From Tetrapyrgos nigripes (Eukaryota; Basidiomycota; Agaricomycetes; Agaricales; Campanellaceae): DNA of 64,000 bases. The translations under genes were made by a program, and so were the position numbers. The stretch covers positions 1 through 64,000 of the forward strand of contig JAACJM010000300.1 in assembly GCA_013368315.1 (NCBI GenBank), in the 5' to 3' direction. Of this stretch, positions 43,501 through 54,124 are shown piece after piece. How positions within the stretch are numbered: the stretch's first letter is position 1; the number at the start of each line of letters is the position of its first letter. The notes beneath the pieces were generated by a model. That model had not been told where the DNA came from and made no database searches. It saw nothing but the letters and a program-made list of their open reading frames with translations.

Positions 43501-46487
43501 CGTGCTACTCGTCCTTTCCAAATTATCCATACGGATTTGCATGAATACCCCACGATATCCTACCACAAGTACAAATATATAATCGTCTTCTTTGATGATT
43601 ACACTTCAGATGCTTGGATACGTTTTCTTAAAGGCAAAAAACAACCACTAACTGCCACTCGCCAGTTCCTTGCGATGGTAGAAACTCAATATAAGACGAA
43701 AGTCGAACAGTGGATGTCTGATATGGGTGGTGAATTCATCAAAGGCACCTACCGAGAAATGTTACTTGAAAAAGGTGTTAAAATCCTTAACAGTGCACCA
43801 TACATTCATCAGCAGAATGGTCGAGCAGAACGCTTTATACGCACGCTAATGGATAAGGCATTGGCAATGATGAAGTTAGCATGTCTACCTGAATCGTGGT
43901 GGGAATATGCTGTCCGTCATGGATTGTATGTCTATCGACGTACTCCCTTACGATGACACAAATGGATAACTCCATTTGAAATGCTTGAAAAGGAAAAACC
44001 GCGTATCGATCATCTGCGAGTTTTTGGCTGCGGAGCTTATGTCTTTAAACCCGAGGAAACTCGAAAGAACAAACTCGCTTCCAAGTCAGAACTCATGACA
44101 TATCTTGGTGTAGCACCAGGAAAACGTAGAAATCTTTTCATGCGTACAAACAATGCGGAATTTACATCCCCGCAAGCCGTGTTTGAGGAAGACTTCTTTC
44201 CTCGATGTAAAACTCAATCTCGTAGTTCGAAACAACTTCCTATCGAGTCGTCGCAAAATGATGACACTCCTCTACCACAAACAATCCCTGACGATGATGA
44301 TGAAGATTTTAATCATCGTCCTCCTCGCATCCCTTCGATAAGGAGACCTGATCAGCTTCGTGACGACGAACCTGAACAGGATCCACTGCCTTCGTCTCCG
44401 GATAGTGACTCTGAGCCTAGAAGAACAGTAACACCGCCGCCAGTGGAGACACCACCTCCTCAGGCACCTCGAAAGCCCAGAGCTCCTAGACAAAGACGGA
44501 CACCAACAGAACCAACACGTCGAAGCGAGCGTACTGGTACTGTACCTAAACGATACAGGGATAAACACCCTGTAGAAGTTGAACGCGATCTTGAACCTCA
44601 AATCGCAGCTGATAAAAGAGCGGAAGCAAAAGCTAAAGCAGAGAGAGACGCTCGGAGAGAAAACCGACGTCAGCAAGCTGCAGAGCAACAGGTTCCCGGA
44701 CCTAGTTCTGCATCAGGAAGCGCACCCCAGGGGGAGCAGCAAGCCGAGAGTGATGACTCTGCACGCCCTGAATCAGAAGAAATGGCAGAACCATGCCGTG
44801 AAGGGGGAGTATCTATAAATTTCTTGCTTATGCAGGCAATTGCTCCTGGAGAAATCGATTCCCACTTGCTTATTCAGAAAGTTACTTCGAAGAATGATGG
44901 GAATCAACCGAATGTTCGTAATATTCGCGAATGGACATTCAAAGATATTGCTCGCTTACCTATAGCTGAGCAAGAGGAATGGAAAGTCGCTTGCCGTGAA
45001 GAACTAGAGGCTCTTCGCAAGTGCGACACCTATGAATTGGTCGAAAGACCTAAAGATAGGAAAGTTATCAAAAACTGATGGGTCTTCTACATCAAAACTG
45101 ATGGTCGTAAAAAGGCAAGACTCGTTGCAAAAGGTTTTTCACAGGTCGAAGGCATAGACTTTGATCAAATATATTCGCCTGTTGTTCGATTCGAGACTGT
45201 GCGCTTAATCTTTGCTTTAGCTGCACTTAAGGGTTGGCACGTGTCCGGTGTCGATGTCCGATCAGCCTATTTATATGGTTTACTCGATGAAGAAATCTAT
45301 ATGGAACAACCGGAAGCCTTTAAAGTAAAAGGACAAGAGCATAAAGTCGTCCGGCTTCTTCGTGCTCTTTACGGACTCAAACAAGCAGGACTTGTGTGGT
45401 GGAAAAGTCTTGATAAGTCCATGGCGGAACTTGGTTTTAAACAAATCATTTCCGACGCCGGAATCTTCATTCACAAACGCTATGACGCCAACAAAAATCT
45501 TATTGAAAATTCTATCGTCATTGCCGTAGTCTATGTGGATGACGCTCTATTCTGTGGAGCGAACAAAACCTTGGTCTTACGACTCAAAGAAACTTTATGA
45601 AGAAATGGGAATGTAGGGATCTAGGCGATGCCAAAGAATTCCTTAGGATGAGAATTACCAGGAAAGGCAGCAAGGTCTCTTTAGACCAGTGCGCTTATCT
45701 GGATAAAATCCTAGAGACTTATGGAATGCAAAACGCGAAAGCTTCTGCTACCCCATTACCCAGCAATTATCACCCTCTTCCTCTTCCAGAAGACACTCCT
45801 GTCAATTATACTCTTCGTCAAAGTTATCAAGAGATAATTGGATCCTTACTCTACTTAATGTTAGGAACATGTCCTGATATCTCCTTTGCTGTTACAAAAC
45901 TTGTGCAATTTGCTGCAAACCCCTCACAAGAACACTACAATAAGGCGAAAGACATTTGCCGTTACCTTGTTGGCACTAGGAAATATGCTCTTGTGTACAA
46001 CGGTGGAGGGGGAGAAGGCTTATCAGCCTATACAGACTCCGATTGGGGATCAGATCCTGGAACTCGCAAATCTCAAACTGGCTTCTTTCTACAATTAGCC
46101 CAAGCACCATTTAGCTGGACGTCTAGACAACAAAAGACAGTTGCTCTATCTTCGACTGAAGCTGAATACATGGCACTTAGTGACTGCAGTCGACAAGTCT
46201 GCTGGTTCAAGACTCTTCTCAGTGAAATCGAATATCCTCTCCATGCTATTCCAATTTACGGTGACAATCAGGGATCAATTTTTATTGCATCAAACCCTGT
46301 CACGGATAAGCGAACGAAACACATTGATATTCGATATCATTTTGTTCGAGAAAAAGTCATCGACGAGACAGTCAAGTTATTCTTTATTGAAGGAAGCAAT
46401 AACCCTGCAGATCTACTCACTAAAGCTCTTGATCGAGTAAAGTTTGAGAAGTTCAGGAAACAATTGGGACTCCAGTTTTATAATTGA
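40581..46487 (+). pseudogene. Ty1/copia gag-pol polyprotein, copy 1, multiply disrupted
   Basis: Single-polyprotein retrotransposon. Gag: 40581 to about 41450, with no CCHC knuckle but a GKGKGKGK-type basic stretch. Protease: DSGAS at about 42952. Integrase: H-x-H…CKGC zinc site (43345-43455), TD in IIHTDLHEY, SDMGGEF and NGRAERF as D,D,E core, then the GKR-like LGVAPGKR. Reverse transcriptase: WTFKDIARLP, ARLVAKGFSQVEGIDFDQIY, DVRSAYLYG, LYGLKQAG and YVDDALF. RNase H: YTDSDWGSD, TGFFLQLAQAPFSW, SSTEAEYMALSD and ADLLTKAL. Lesions against copy 2: a 1-nt loss near 41874, a 2-nt loss near 41970, about 13 nt lost near 42045, 4 nt lost near 42889, a stop at 43954-43956, a stop at 45076-45078 and a 1-nt loss near 45589. 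It is therefore not translatable as one protein. Confidence 0.92.
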
Positions 46488-46585
46488 AGAAATTGCATCG
46501 AAAACGTCGAGGCACTGGATCCCTTCCTTCCATGGCTGCTTACAGTGCCTACCTATGCTTACACGCACTACAGTGCAGCTTAGCA

Positions 46586-46593
46586 AGGGGGAG
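46586..46593 (+). promoter_or_regulatory. Polypurine tract of copia copy 1
   Basis: AGGGGGAG directly before the 3' LTR, extending to AA on its 5' side. This is the expected plus-strand primer site. The same tract (as its complement) borders the LTR of copy 2 at 58485-58493. Confidence 0.85.
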
Positions 46594-46960
46594 TGTTGAA
46601 TTGGCGCATTCAGTTGCAGCCATCAACGATACCTATGTAGAACAATAATTGTAGTTATAAATAGAACAATGAGATTATATAGACAATAAGTGTAGTACAA
46701 CAATAGTGTACGAAACCAGCATTGTTCTATCAAATACAATAGAATCTTATTGTTACTCTAGTATTAGTTTACATGTATTTGTACCTCCTTAAAGGTATAT
46801 AAGGACTGGTAGATAGTCCTCCAAATAACAAGTTTTATACTTAACCCACATCGCTCTACAAGCCTCTAACTAGCCTTACAAGCTACTCTTTATCAACAGG
46901 TAAGTTGCGTAGTTGCCACTGCGTTTAGTAGTGTACAAGCCGTACCATGCCTGCTTAACA
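46594..46960 (+). repeat. 3' LTR of copia copy 1
   Basis: 367 bp, 2 differences from the 5' LTR. TATATAA at 46796-46802 and the LTR splice donor at 46900 are both kept, so it could drive readthrough into flanking DNA. Confidence 0.92.
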
Positions 46961-46965
46961 ATGGT
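46961..46965 (+). repeat. Target-site duplication, right (ATGGT)
   Basis: Perfect match of 39914-39918. Confidence 0.9.
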
Positions 46966-49900
46966 GCAATGACTTCCGGCAGTTATAAGGGAAGATTTTG
47001 CACTGGAGAGAGAGTAGGACCTTCACGGCCTATCGATTCCGCATGGGTGTTAAGAGAGAGACGCGTTTGTTTGGTCGTGTTGAGATCAAACGCTTTCGCT
47101 TCAGTCCTTCACCAGCGTAGTCTCGATACCAGACTGATGATACACAGATAGTCATGTGTATGTATCACCAGCGCCATATACATGTGCTTGCCATGTACCG
47201 TACCTCCTCATGCAAGCGATCAATATTGATCAATGCCTGGTTGCGGTTCATTATCGTTGTTCTTTAACTGCGTTTATGCCAAGGCTCCCTCCAAAGCTCT
47301 TCAAATCTGGGACAAAGTTGACAATATCTGCCACCGTCATTGTCGTATCCGTCGTATTAACCACTCCAAGCGCATCAAAGCAGCCAAACAGATTTGGCAG
47401 ACGCTTTAGCAGGTTTATCCACAACAAGGGGGACCCGGGATTGCGGACTGGTACACTCCGGGGGTCGGTCGGTCGGGTCATTGAGGTCGTTAAAAATTTT
47501 TGGAAGTGTGAAATTTTTTATGGTTTACAGGCTTGTATCAGTGTAATTATGGGTCCTTTTATAGTTCTTGACTTAGTTCTTGTCATCCAGAGCTGTCTTG
47601 GAAGGTGATTGAGCCATTTGGTGTACATCCAATGAGTTGGCCCTAGTGAACTGCAGGGATATCCCCCGGGTATTTTTGGGTGTACCGGTACCCCTACCCG
47701 CGAAAACCCTTACCTGTCAGAAGGGTACGGATTTGTACCCCTGGCGGGTAACCCGTCAGTTCACAAGTATATATATATATAATGTAACTATCTAAATCCA
47801 ACTACTCGCTATGGAATATTATTTTTTGAAGGTGGGATACATCAGTTTTGCTTTGTTCAAGCATTCAGCCACAGTGATCAAGGCTTTCCGGCGTGTGAAC
47901 AGCGACGTGTCACTTACCCATATTTGGATGTCGTGGTGGCAAAATACTATTATTGAACTATGTACTAAAGAATTACACAGAACGTACTCAAAGTAGTGAA
48001 TATATTGAGGTAAACTACGGGTACAAAATTTTGGATGGCGGGTACAGCGGGTCTGCCTTACGGGTAAGGGTCAGCACGGGTTTTGAAATCCATACCCGTA
48101 CCCTTGAGACCCCTACCCGCGACCCCCCATGACCCCCCAAACCCCTGCTTCTCACTAGTTGGCCCGACACCCGCCACCCGAGTACCAATGTCTAGATACC
48201 CGTGTGGCCACCCCAGCGCGTTAGGATTAGGGCTTCCCTGCGAGGCGCACAGCGCTGAGCCAAGGGTAAGCCAAAAATGGAAGGTCAGTATCACGTTGCA
48301 CCTTGCATATATAGGCATACCTTCCCTATTTAGTAGGTATCGGTCGGTCGGTCGGGTCCCAGAGGCCGTTAAAAAAATTTTCGACGTAGTGTACGAAATC
48401 AAAATTTTCGGTCCCCCTTGATCCACAAACTTTTTAGGATCGGAGAAGATGTTGGACACGTTGACGGTTTGGAGGAGAGGACCTGCTCAAAATATCTCGG
48501 ACGGAGCCGGTTGTTTTTTGCCGCACCTTACAGGTATAGCATATGGGGGCAAGTCCTTTTCGGAGTAGTCCGCGGCTGATAAGCCGATGAATAAACGCAA
48601 TACTTACGTCACTGAGGTTCTTGCAGCCTCAAACCATTCCTGATCGTTTCAAGGACCCTCCAAATCCAGCGTAAGGCGGTATCTCGACAGTCTCTCTAAA
48701 GGACTATCTGTTCCCTCCAACCAAAATGTTGCACCCTCCCAAAAAAACACTTAGTTTACTTATCCAAGTTATCTTGCATGTATACGGCCTGCCGACGACC
48801 TCCAGCCATACTTTCCCGACACCGACACTTTTCATCAACATATGGCCTCATAAAAACTAAGTATGCTTCCACTTTTCTACACAGTGCTTAAGTGGCTTCT
48901 GAGTCTTCCCCTCGCAACTAACTCGCAAAGGGTAGCTACCCTGCTACTCTGTCAACTTTCTTTCTTAGCCAGAAACGTTTCCGAGAATTGGGACCGCTAG
49001 AGTGATGCTACCCAAAATCCATAACGGATGCTGTTTGAACTCCTCCTGTGCAAAGTAACAGGAATTCGTACATGATAAATCCACGTATGTCGCATCCCGC
49101 TATGTTTCCAGTTACCTGTATCTGTCCCTAAGTACTCAGTAAGTACTATGTCCATATCCTGATTAAATCTTAAGCACCAAATCTCCTATATGTGAGCTGC
49201 CACTCAATCAGAAGAGCATACCAATGCGTCACCAATGACCATGAGCTTTCTGAGTTCTCTCTTGGCAGTGAGAAAAATTCCCAGAAAATTCCGCCCTCGT
49301 CGCTTGCGACTAACCCCCTCAGTCATATATCTGGAGCCTACTGTCAAATGCCAAACGAAAATGACCCAATGCCTTCAAGATTGTAGACCAAGTGGATTTG
49401 CGTGGAACCGAGCAGCATAACCCCTGTCTCACGTGATATGTCAGTACGCTCCATAATCAGGCTCCGGCCGTCGATTTTTTCTCTCTCAGTAGAGCTGATT
49501 AGCAGCGCCCTTTTTTTATCTTCGATACTTAGCCGAAAGGCGAGTTGATTTCTGTGGTGCTTACTAAGACAAATTGCAGGATTTTGGTATGCCTCCACAC
49601 TTCATGAATCCCTCATACTTTAGTCTCAAAACTTCCAACACATCCCCTAGATATGTTCAGAATACATTGCGAGCACTAACAATGGAATAGTGCAGGAGAG
49701 ATAGTACAGTGCAAGCCTTCGACCCATCACGGCATTTAGAAATTAGCCGATCTGCGTCCGGAGAATTCCGAGACCGCAAAAATTGCGCAAAAATGGGCAC
49801 TGGCGCGCTGCTAATCAGCTCTAGTAACGACGCCGATCCTCTACCCTCGGCAATTTTCGCTGCTACCAGCTCCGGAGCTTCGGATAAATCTGCTCTAGTG

Positions 49901-50020
49901 GACCGCTTTCATTGTCCCTGTCAAGCAGGGACCCGAATTATGTCGCATATCATTTAGCTGGGTATACCCACGCCAGAAGGCGCTCCAATTCTCATTTGCA
50001 GTCAGGTTTCTACGTTGCTG
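46966..50020. other. Gene-poor stretch with GGGTAC-rich and GGTCGG repeats
   Basis: No supported gene. About 47655-48165 is bounded by opposed CCTACCCGCGAAAACCCTTA and reverse-complement-like text (CGGGTAAGGGTC…GGGTTTTGAAA…GGGTA), with a TATATATATATA run at 47767. It is probably a MITE-like element of the GGGTAC type. About 47467-47520 and 48340-48410 are direct repeats, each with CGGTCGGTCGGGTC, GAGG-CGTTAAAAA and a further A/T-rich block. A palindrome GGGTAGCTACCC lies at about 48940. TAGAGCTGATTAGCAGCG near 49489 is inverted near 49803-49823, suggesting a small element of about 0.35 kb. Confidence 0.45.
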
Positions 50021-50030
50021 TATATATAAA
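50021..50030 (+). promoter_or_regulatory. TATA box of the DUF2235 gene
   Basis: TATATATAAA, 40-50 bp upstream of the ATG at 50070 and followed by a CT-rich leader (CCTCCTCTGG). Confidence 0.55.
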
Positions 50031-50069
50031 CCTCCTCTGGTGTTCCAGCACCTTCAATCTCCCTCTACA

Positions 50070-52503
50070 ATGCCGACTCCAATTCCACTGGCACCTAAAG
50101 ACTTTTACGAACGCATCGCAACGGGACCTTCCGTAGCTGAGACTCCTAATGGCGTCCAAGGCGAGACTCATATTTCAGAATCTCCAGTCTCGCCGTTGTT
50201 TGAGAAGCAAGCTGCCCGTGGAAGGTCTACAGACAGTGATAGGTGGGGCAGCGACTATGGAGAAGATCGTGCCTGCATACCACCCACGCATCCGCACCGG
50301 ACACTTGTACTCTGCTTCGATGGAACTGGTGACCAGTAGGTACATTTCTTACGGTTTATTCGTGAAGCTCACAATTTTTCGCAACGAGCAGATTTGATCA
50401 AGATGTATGTTGCATATCTGAGCAGAAACAGGAAAATGACTCAAGATTAATTGTTGACAGAACTCAAACATCGTTTCTTTGTTCAGAATGTTGAAGAAAG
50501 ATGACAGGTATCAGCAGATGGTGTATTATCAGGTGGGCAGTGCTTTAACAGTGGCAAAATGTGTACGGGTCCTTTTGACGTTAACGAGCAATGCAGGCTG
50601 GGATTGGTACCTATACCGCATCTCATCAAACAACGCCTTTGAAGGCCAAGTTCTCAAAGGTAAGCGACTTATATTGCGTCCAAACCCCCTCTGATTAGTC
50701 CTCTTACGGGACTCGACTTCCATAGGCTCTGGATGAAGCCATAGCTTGGAATCTTCACGCCCATGTCATGGGTGAGTAACGCTTTGCTGCAGGATACAGT
50801 CTCCATCTCAAGTTCTCCACAGGTGGCTACGAGTTTCTGATGCAGAACTGTGAGTAACTCATCCGTTGCTTACCTCAAATTCGCCGAATGGTGAATGGCT
50901 ACGTCTACAGACCTTGCTGGGGATCGAATTTGCCTCTTTGGCTTCTCTCGTGGCGCATATACGGCACGAAGGTGAGTCTATCCTGAATTACTGCCTGTGA
51001 CTACTGTATGATGCGTTTCTTTAGTCTTGCGGGAATGATACATAAAGTAAGCATAGCACCACAATCTAGAACTTCAACATGAATGGTACCAATGACTAAT
51101 TTCTTCTAGGTTGGAATCTTGCCAGCATGTAATCATCAGCAGGTTCCGTTCGCATACAAGATGTTCACAAGGACTGACGAGTTGGGATGGGCCCAGTCTA
51201 ATGCGTATGCTGTGCCTGTTTCTTACGCCAGACCTTCATCAGATTCTAACGAATACCAAACAGCTTCAAGAAAACTTTCTCAATCGACGTGGACATTGAG
51301 TTCCTTGGGGTCTGGTACATATTATGCTTCGTTTCTGTCTTCGATGCGTGCCGTGATCGACTGACTTCACCGTCTTTGCTCATTTTAGGGATACGGTGAA
51401 CTCTGTAGGAATCATACCTAGGCGTCTTCCCTTCACCACGTCCAACACGATTGTCCGCACATTCCGACATGCAGTATCACTGGATGAGCGTCGTGCCAAG
51501 TTCAAAGCAAACTTGTGGAATAAGCCTAAAGAGCATGAGAAGGGTCTTGGATACAGGGCTGCCCAATTTGATGAGCACGAACACGAACATGGACGGAGTG
51601 GAGATCATAATCACCATGAACACCAGAAATCGCATTCCCAGTTGGCTATGGAAGGGATGTATTCGAAGGATCATTCTGCTCAGACGGACGTCGAAGAGGT
51701 ACGCACCTATTTGCTTTTTTATAGCTTTCGACTGAAACAACTAAACACTTCACCCCTTGTAGGTTTGGTTTGCAGGATGCCACTGCGGTGAGTAGACCTT
51801 TCCCGAGGAAAATGGACGACAAGTCCTCTGTCTTTTAATCTTGCTAATAATACCTTTGGTCTCAGACATCGGGGGTGGAGCTGTCAGCAATGAAATAACT
51901 TCATCACTGGCTCGCATCCCGCTTCGATGGATGATTCGGGAGTGTTTCAAAACGCACACTGGAATCATGTTTCATCGTGATGCGTTGAAGGAGATTGGTC
52001 TTGATCCTGACTCCCTTTACCCAATCGTGAAGCCACGTCCTCCACCACTGCCACTTGCAGACGCTCGCATTAGAGGTATACCCAAGAGAGTTCCCAGACC
52101 TCCTAGTACGTGATATGTTTTGGACTTTGAAACGACATTTATATCTTCTACAGCGCTTGAAAGAGCCGTCACAGCGTCTACTACACTGCCCAACCCCAAG
52201 AGCGAGGAGGAATTAGACTTGGAGGATGCGATGGCTCCCATTTACGATCAGCTGAACCTGAGCAAGAGTTGGTGGATTTTGGAGGTCTTACCTCTGAAGC
52301 ACAAGTATCAGAAAGGAAATGATTCATGGGTTTCAACTTACAAAATCAATATGGGCCGTGGAAGGGTCATTCCAAAACAGAAGATGCGAGGGGTAAAGGT
52401 GCATCGTACGGTGAAGATGAGGTTGGAAGCCGAAGCTGAGAACGGGATCAAGTATGTACCGAAGACGAATCTGCTTTTGGAGCATACGACATGGGTGGAT
52501 TAG
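50070..52503 (+). CDS. DUF2235 / Tle1-like alpha-beta hydrolase, 14 exons, intact
   Basis: Predicted 546-aa protein with a DUF2235 domain, related to the catalytic domain of bacterial type VI phospholipase effectors of the Tle1 class; the substrate in fungi is unknown. Exons: 50070-50335, 50392-50404, 50461-50532, 50597-50659, 50726-50771, 50823-50849, 50911-50971, 51025-51046, 51110-51204, 51264-51314, 51389-51698, 51763-51787, 51866-52105 and 52154-52503; the frame is open throughout. TLVLCFDGTGDQ opens the fold. YYQ-AGIGTY, DEAIAWNLHAHVMGGYEFL and the nucleophile elbow LFGFSRGAYTARS (GxSxG) follow. FLGVWDTVNSVG and WFAGCHCDIGGG then supply the expected acidic and His region. A His-rich insert (HEHEHGRSGDHNHHEH) sits between the last two. 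The C-terminal third is variable. Exon 2 is only 13 nt and encodes FDQD of the N-terminal motif. Confidence 0.88.
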
Positions 52504-53779
52504 GGTATACGTAGCTTTGGACCGGATGTGTTAAACGTTTTCTGTACTATGTCTCATCAAATCCTCTTGCATACCTACATTGTATCTGCATATTGTCTCC
52601 TTGTCACTTCATGCCTCCACCAGTATGCGTATTGCTGTTGAAATCTTTAAACTAGTCCCTTCACAGAGTCTCATCTCAATGACACAGATTCAAATGCGTG
52701 TCCGGAGAAAAATACTCGCCTACCCGGTAGGGCCGACTCCACAAGGAAGCTCCTCTCTTAGACCTGTACAAGTAAAGAACCTGGCGCTTTATTGCCAGTC
52801 ATAGGTTAGCGGCAAATTTGTCTTTGACATCCCTCATGGATTTCGCGATTTAAAATCCAGCATGTGGCACCCCCGGGTCCGATGATCCATTGTTTTCGTG
52901 ATTCTATCTCGCCGATCACTTCGTCTGACGTTGACTTGCTAACTGACATGTATGATGGACTCAAAATCATGATTTTACGAGTAAGCCACCTCTCTGCTTC
53001 CGTTCAGTGGCTCCACGCTAGATGCCCTCACACGCCGAAAAGACAAAAATGTCCGCTTGACGGATAGATCACATCACTACTACTGATATAAGATATATCT
53101 GTAAAAAAGTGTGTTTCTGTACGCCTTTCTGCCGAGCGGATATTTTTGTATTTTCGGCGTGTCAGCTTCCATTGAAGCGTTACTCGATAAGCACAGGTTT
53201 CTTACTGCTCTACTAGACTACAGACGTCACGGTCTCTTACAAACAGTGTATCTCTGATGAACGGACGGTGAATAAATACCCGGATTTCCAAGACTTCTTA
53301 CATCGATTATGCTGGATAATGAGAAAGTCCGATATGGAAGGAGAACTGCTCTTACTTATCATCGTCAAAAATCACTCAGTTACACGTTACTCTAGCTCCA
53401 AATACAGCCAACGGCCCACGGTAAACTGGCTAATTTTCTTCTCTTGAGCAGTAGGTTGTTTTGGAAGTTGTTCAGTACTTACCAGTGCACCCACACCTTT
53501 AGTGTCCAGGTCCACAACGGTGTGATACTGATCACTGGACTGTTGTGAGCGCTAGCCTCACGCTTCGCTCAGAATCTACAGCGCAGATAACCCGTACCGC
53601 AGTCCCCTCCAGCATCTGATGAGCTCACAGTATGTTTATTGATTTCCCTTTCCTAATTTCTTATGCGTCCAACTGTAAGCACATAGTTCCGAGGCCTGTG
53701 CCACTGCACTAAAAGGCAGATTTATGAAGTAATACTACTTCATAAACTCGGAACTATATATAGACACTACAGGAACCCT
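52504..53779. other. Intergenic, nothing recognised
   Basis: No gene, repeat family or RNA gene recognised. Part of it is the 3' flank of the DUF2235 gene. ATGAAGTAATACTACTTCAT at about 53725-53744 is a perfect 20-bp palindrome just outside the next element. Confidence 0.4.
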
Positions 53780-53799
53780 GGGAACTCGGGTATCGGAAA

Positions 53800-53876
53800 T
53801 CTGCGGGTACGTCATGCGGGTACACTGCGGGTACATGCGGGTCATGCGGGTCATGCGGGTCATGCGGGTACCCATT
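53800..53876 (+). repeat. GGGTAC / CATGCGGGT tandem minisatellite
   Basis: Units CTGCGGGTAC, GTCATGCGGGTAC, ACTGCGGGTAC, then ATGCGGGTC repeated three times. It ends in GCGGGTACCC. Confidence 0.8.
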
Positions 53877-54124
53877 ATCCTTTGCTTATCATGTACAATC
53901 TTAGTTGATTAAGCCTTATAATTACTCTTTTATTGTGTAGATAGTCTTTTAACAATGCAGAGCCTGTTATATAGCTATTTCACGAAGAATAGAACGTGCT
54001 GTTGGTATTTACGTAAAATCATTCATACAAAATGATGGGATTAGGCGGTATATGTAAGGCTCAGCTTCACCCATTATTGACACTTTCTGACCTGCTCTGC
54101 GCTCGCCTTTGCCCGTCTCTGCAA

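Noticed and set aside
47156..47608. 150-codon plus-strand frame
   Set aside because: Overlaps the GGTCGG direct repeat, has no family resemblance, and a competing minus-strand frame covers the same bases.
53800..53876. CRISPR-like array
   Set aside because: Units are 9-13 bp, adjacent, without spacers; it is a minisatellite in a eukaryotic genome.
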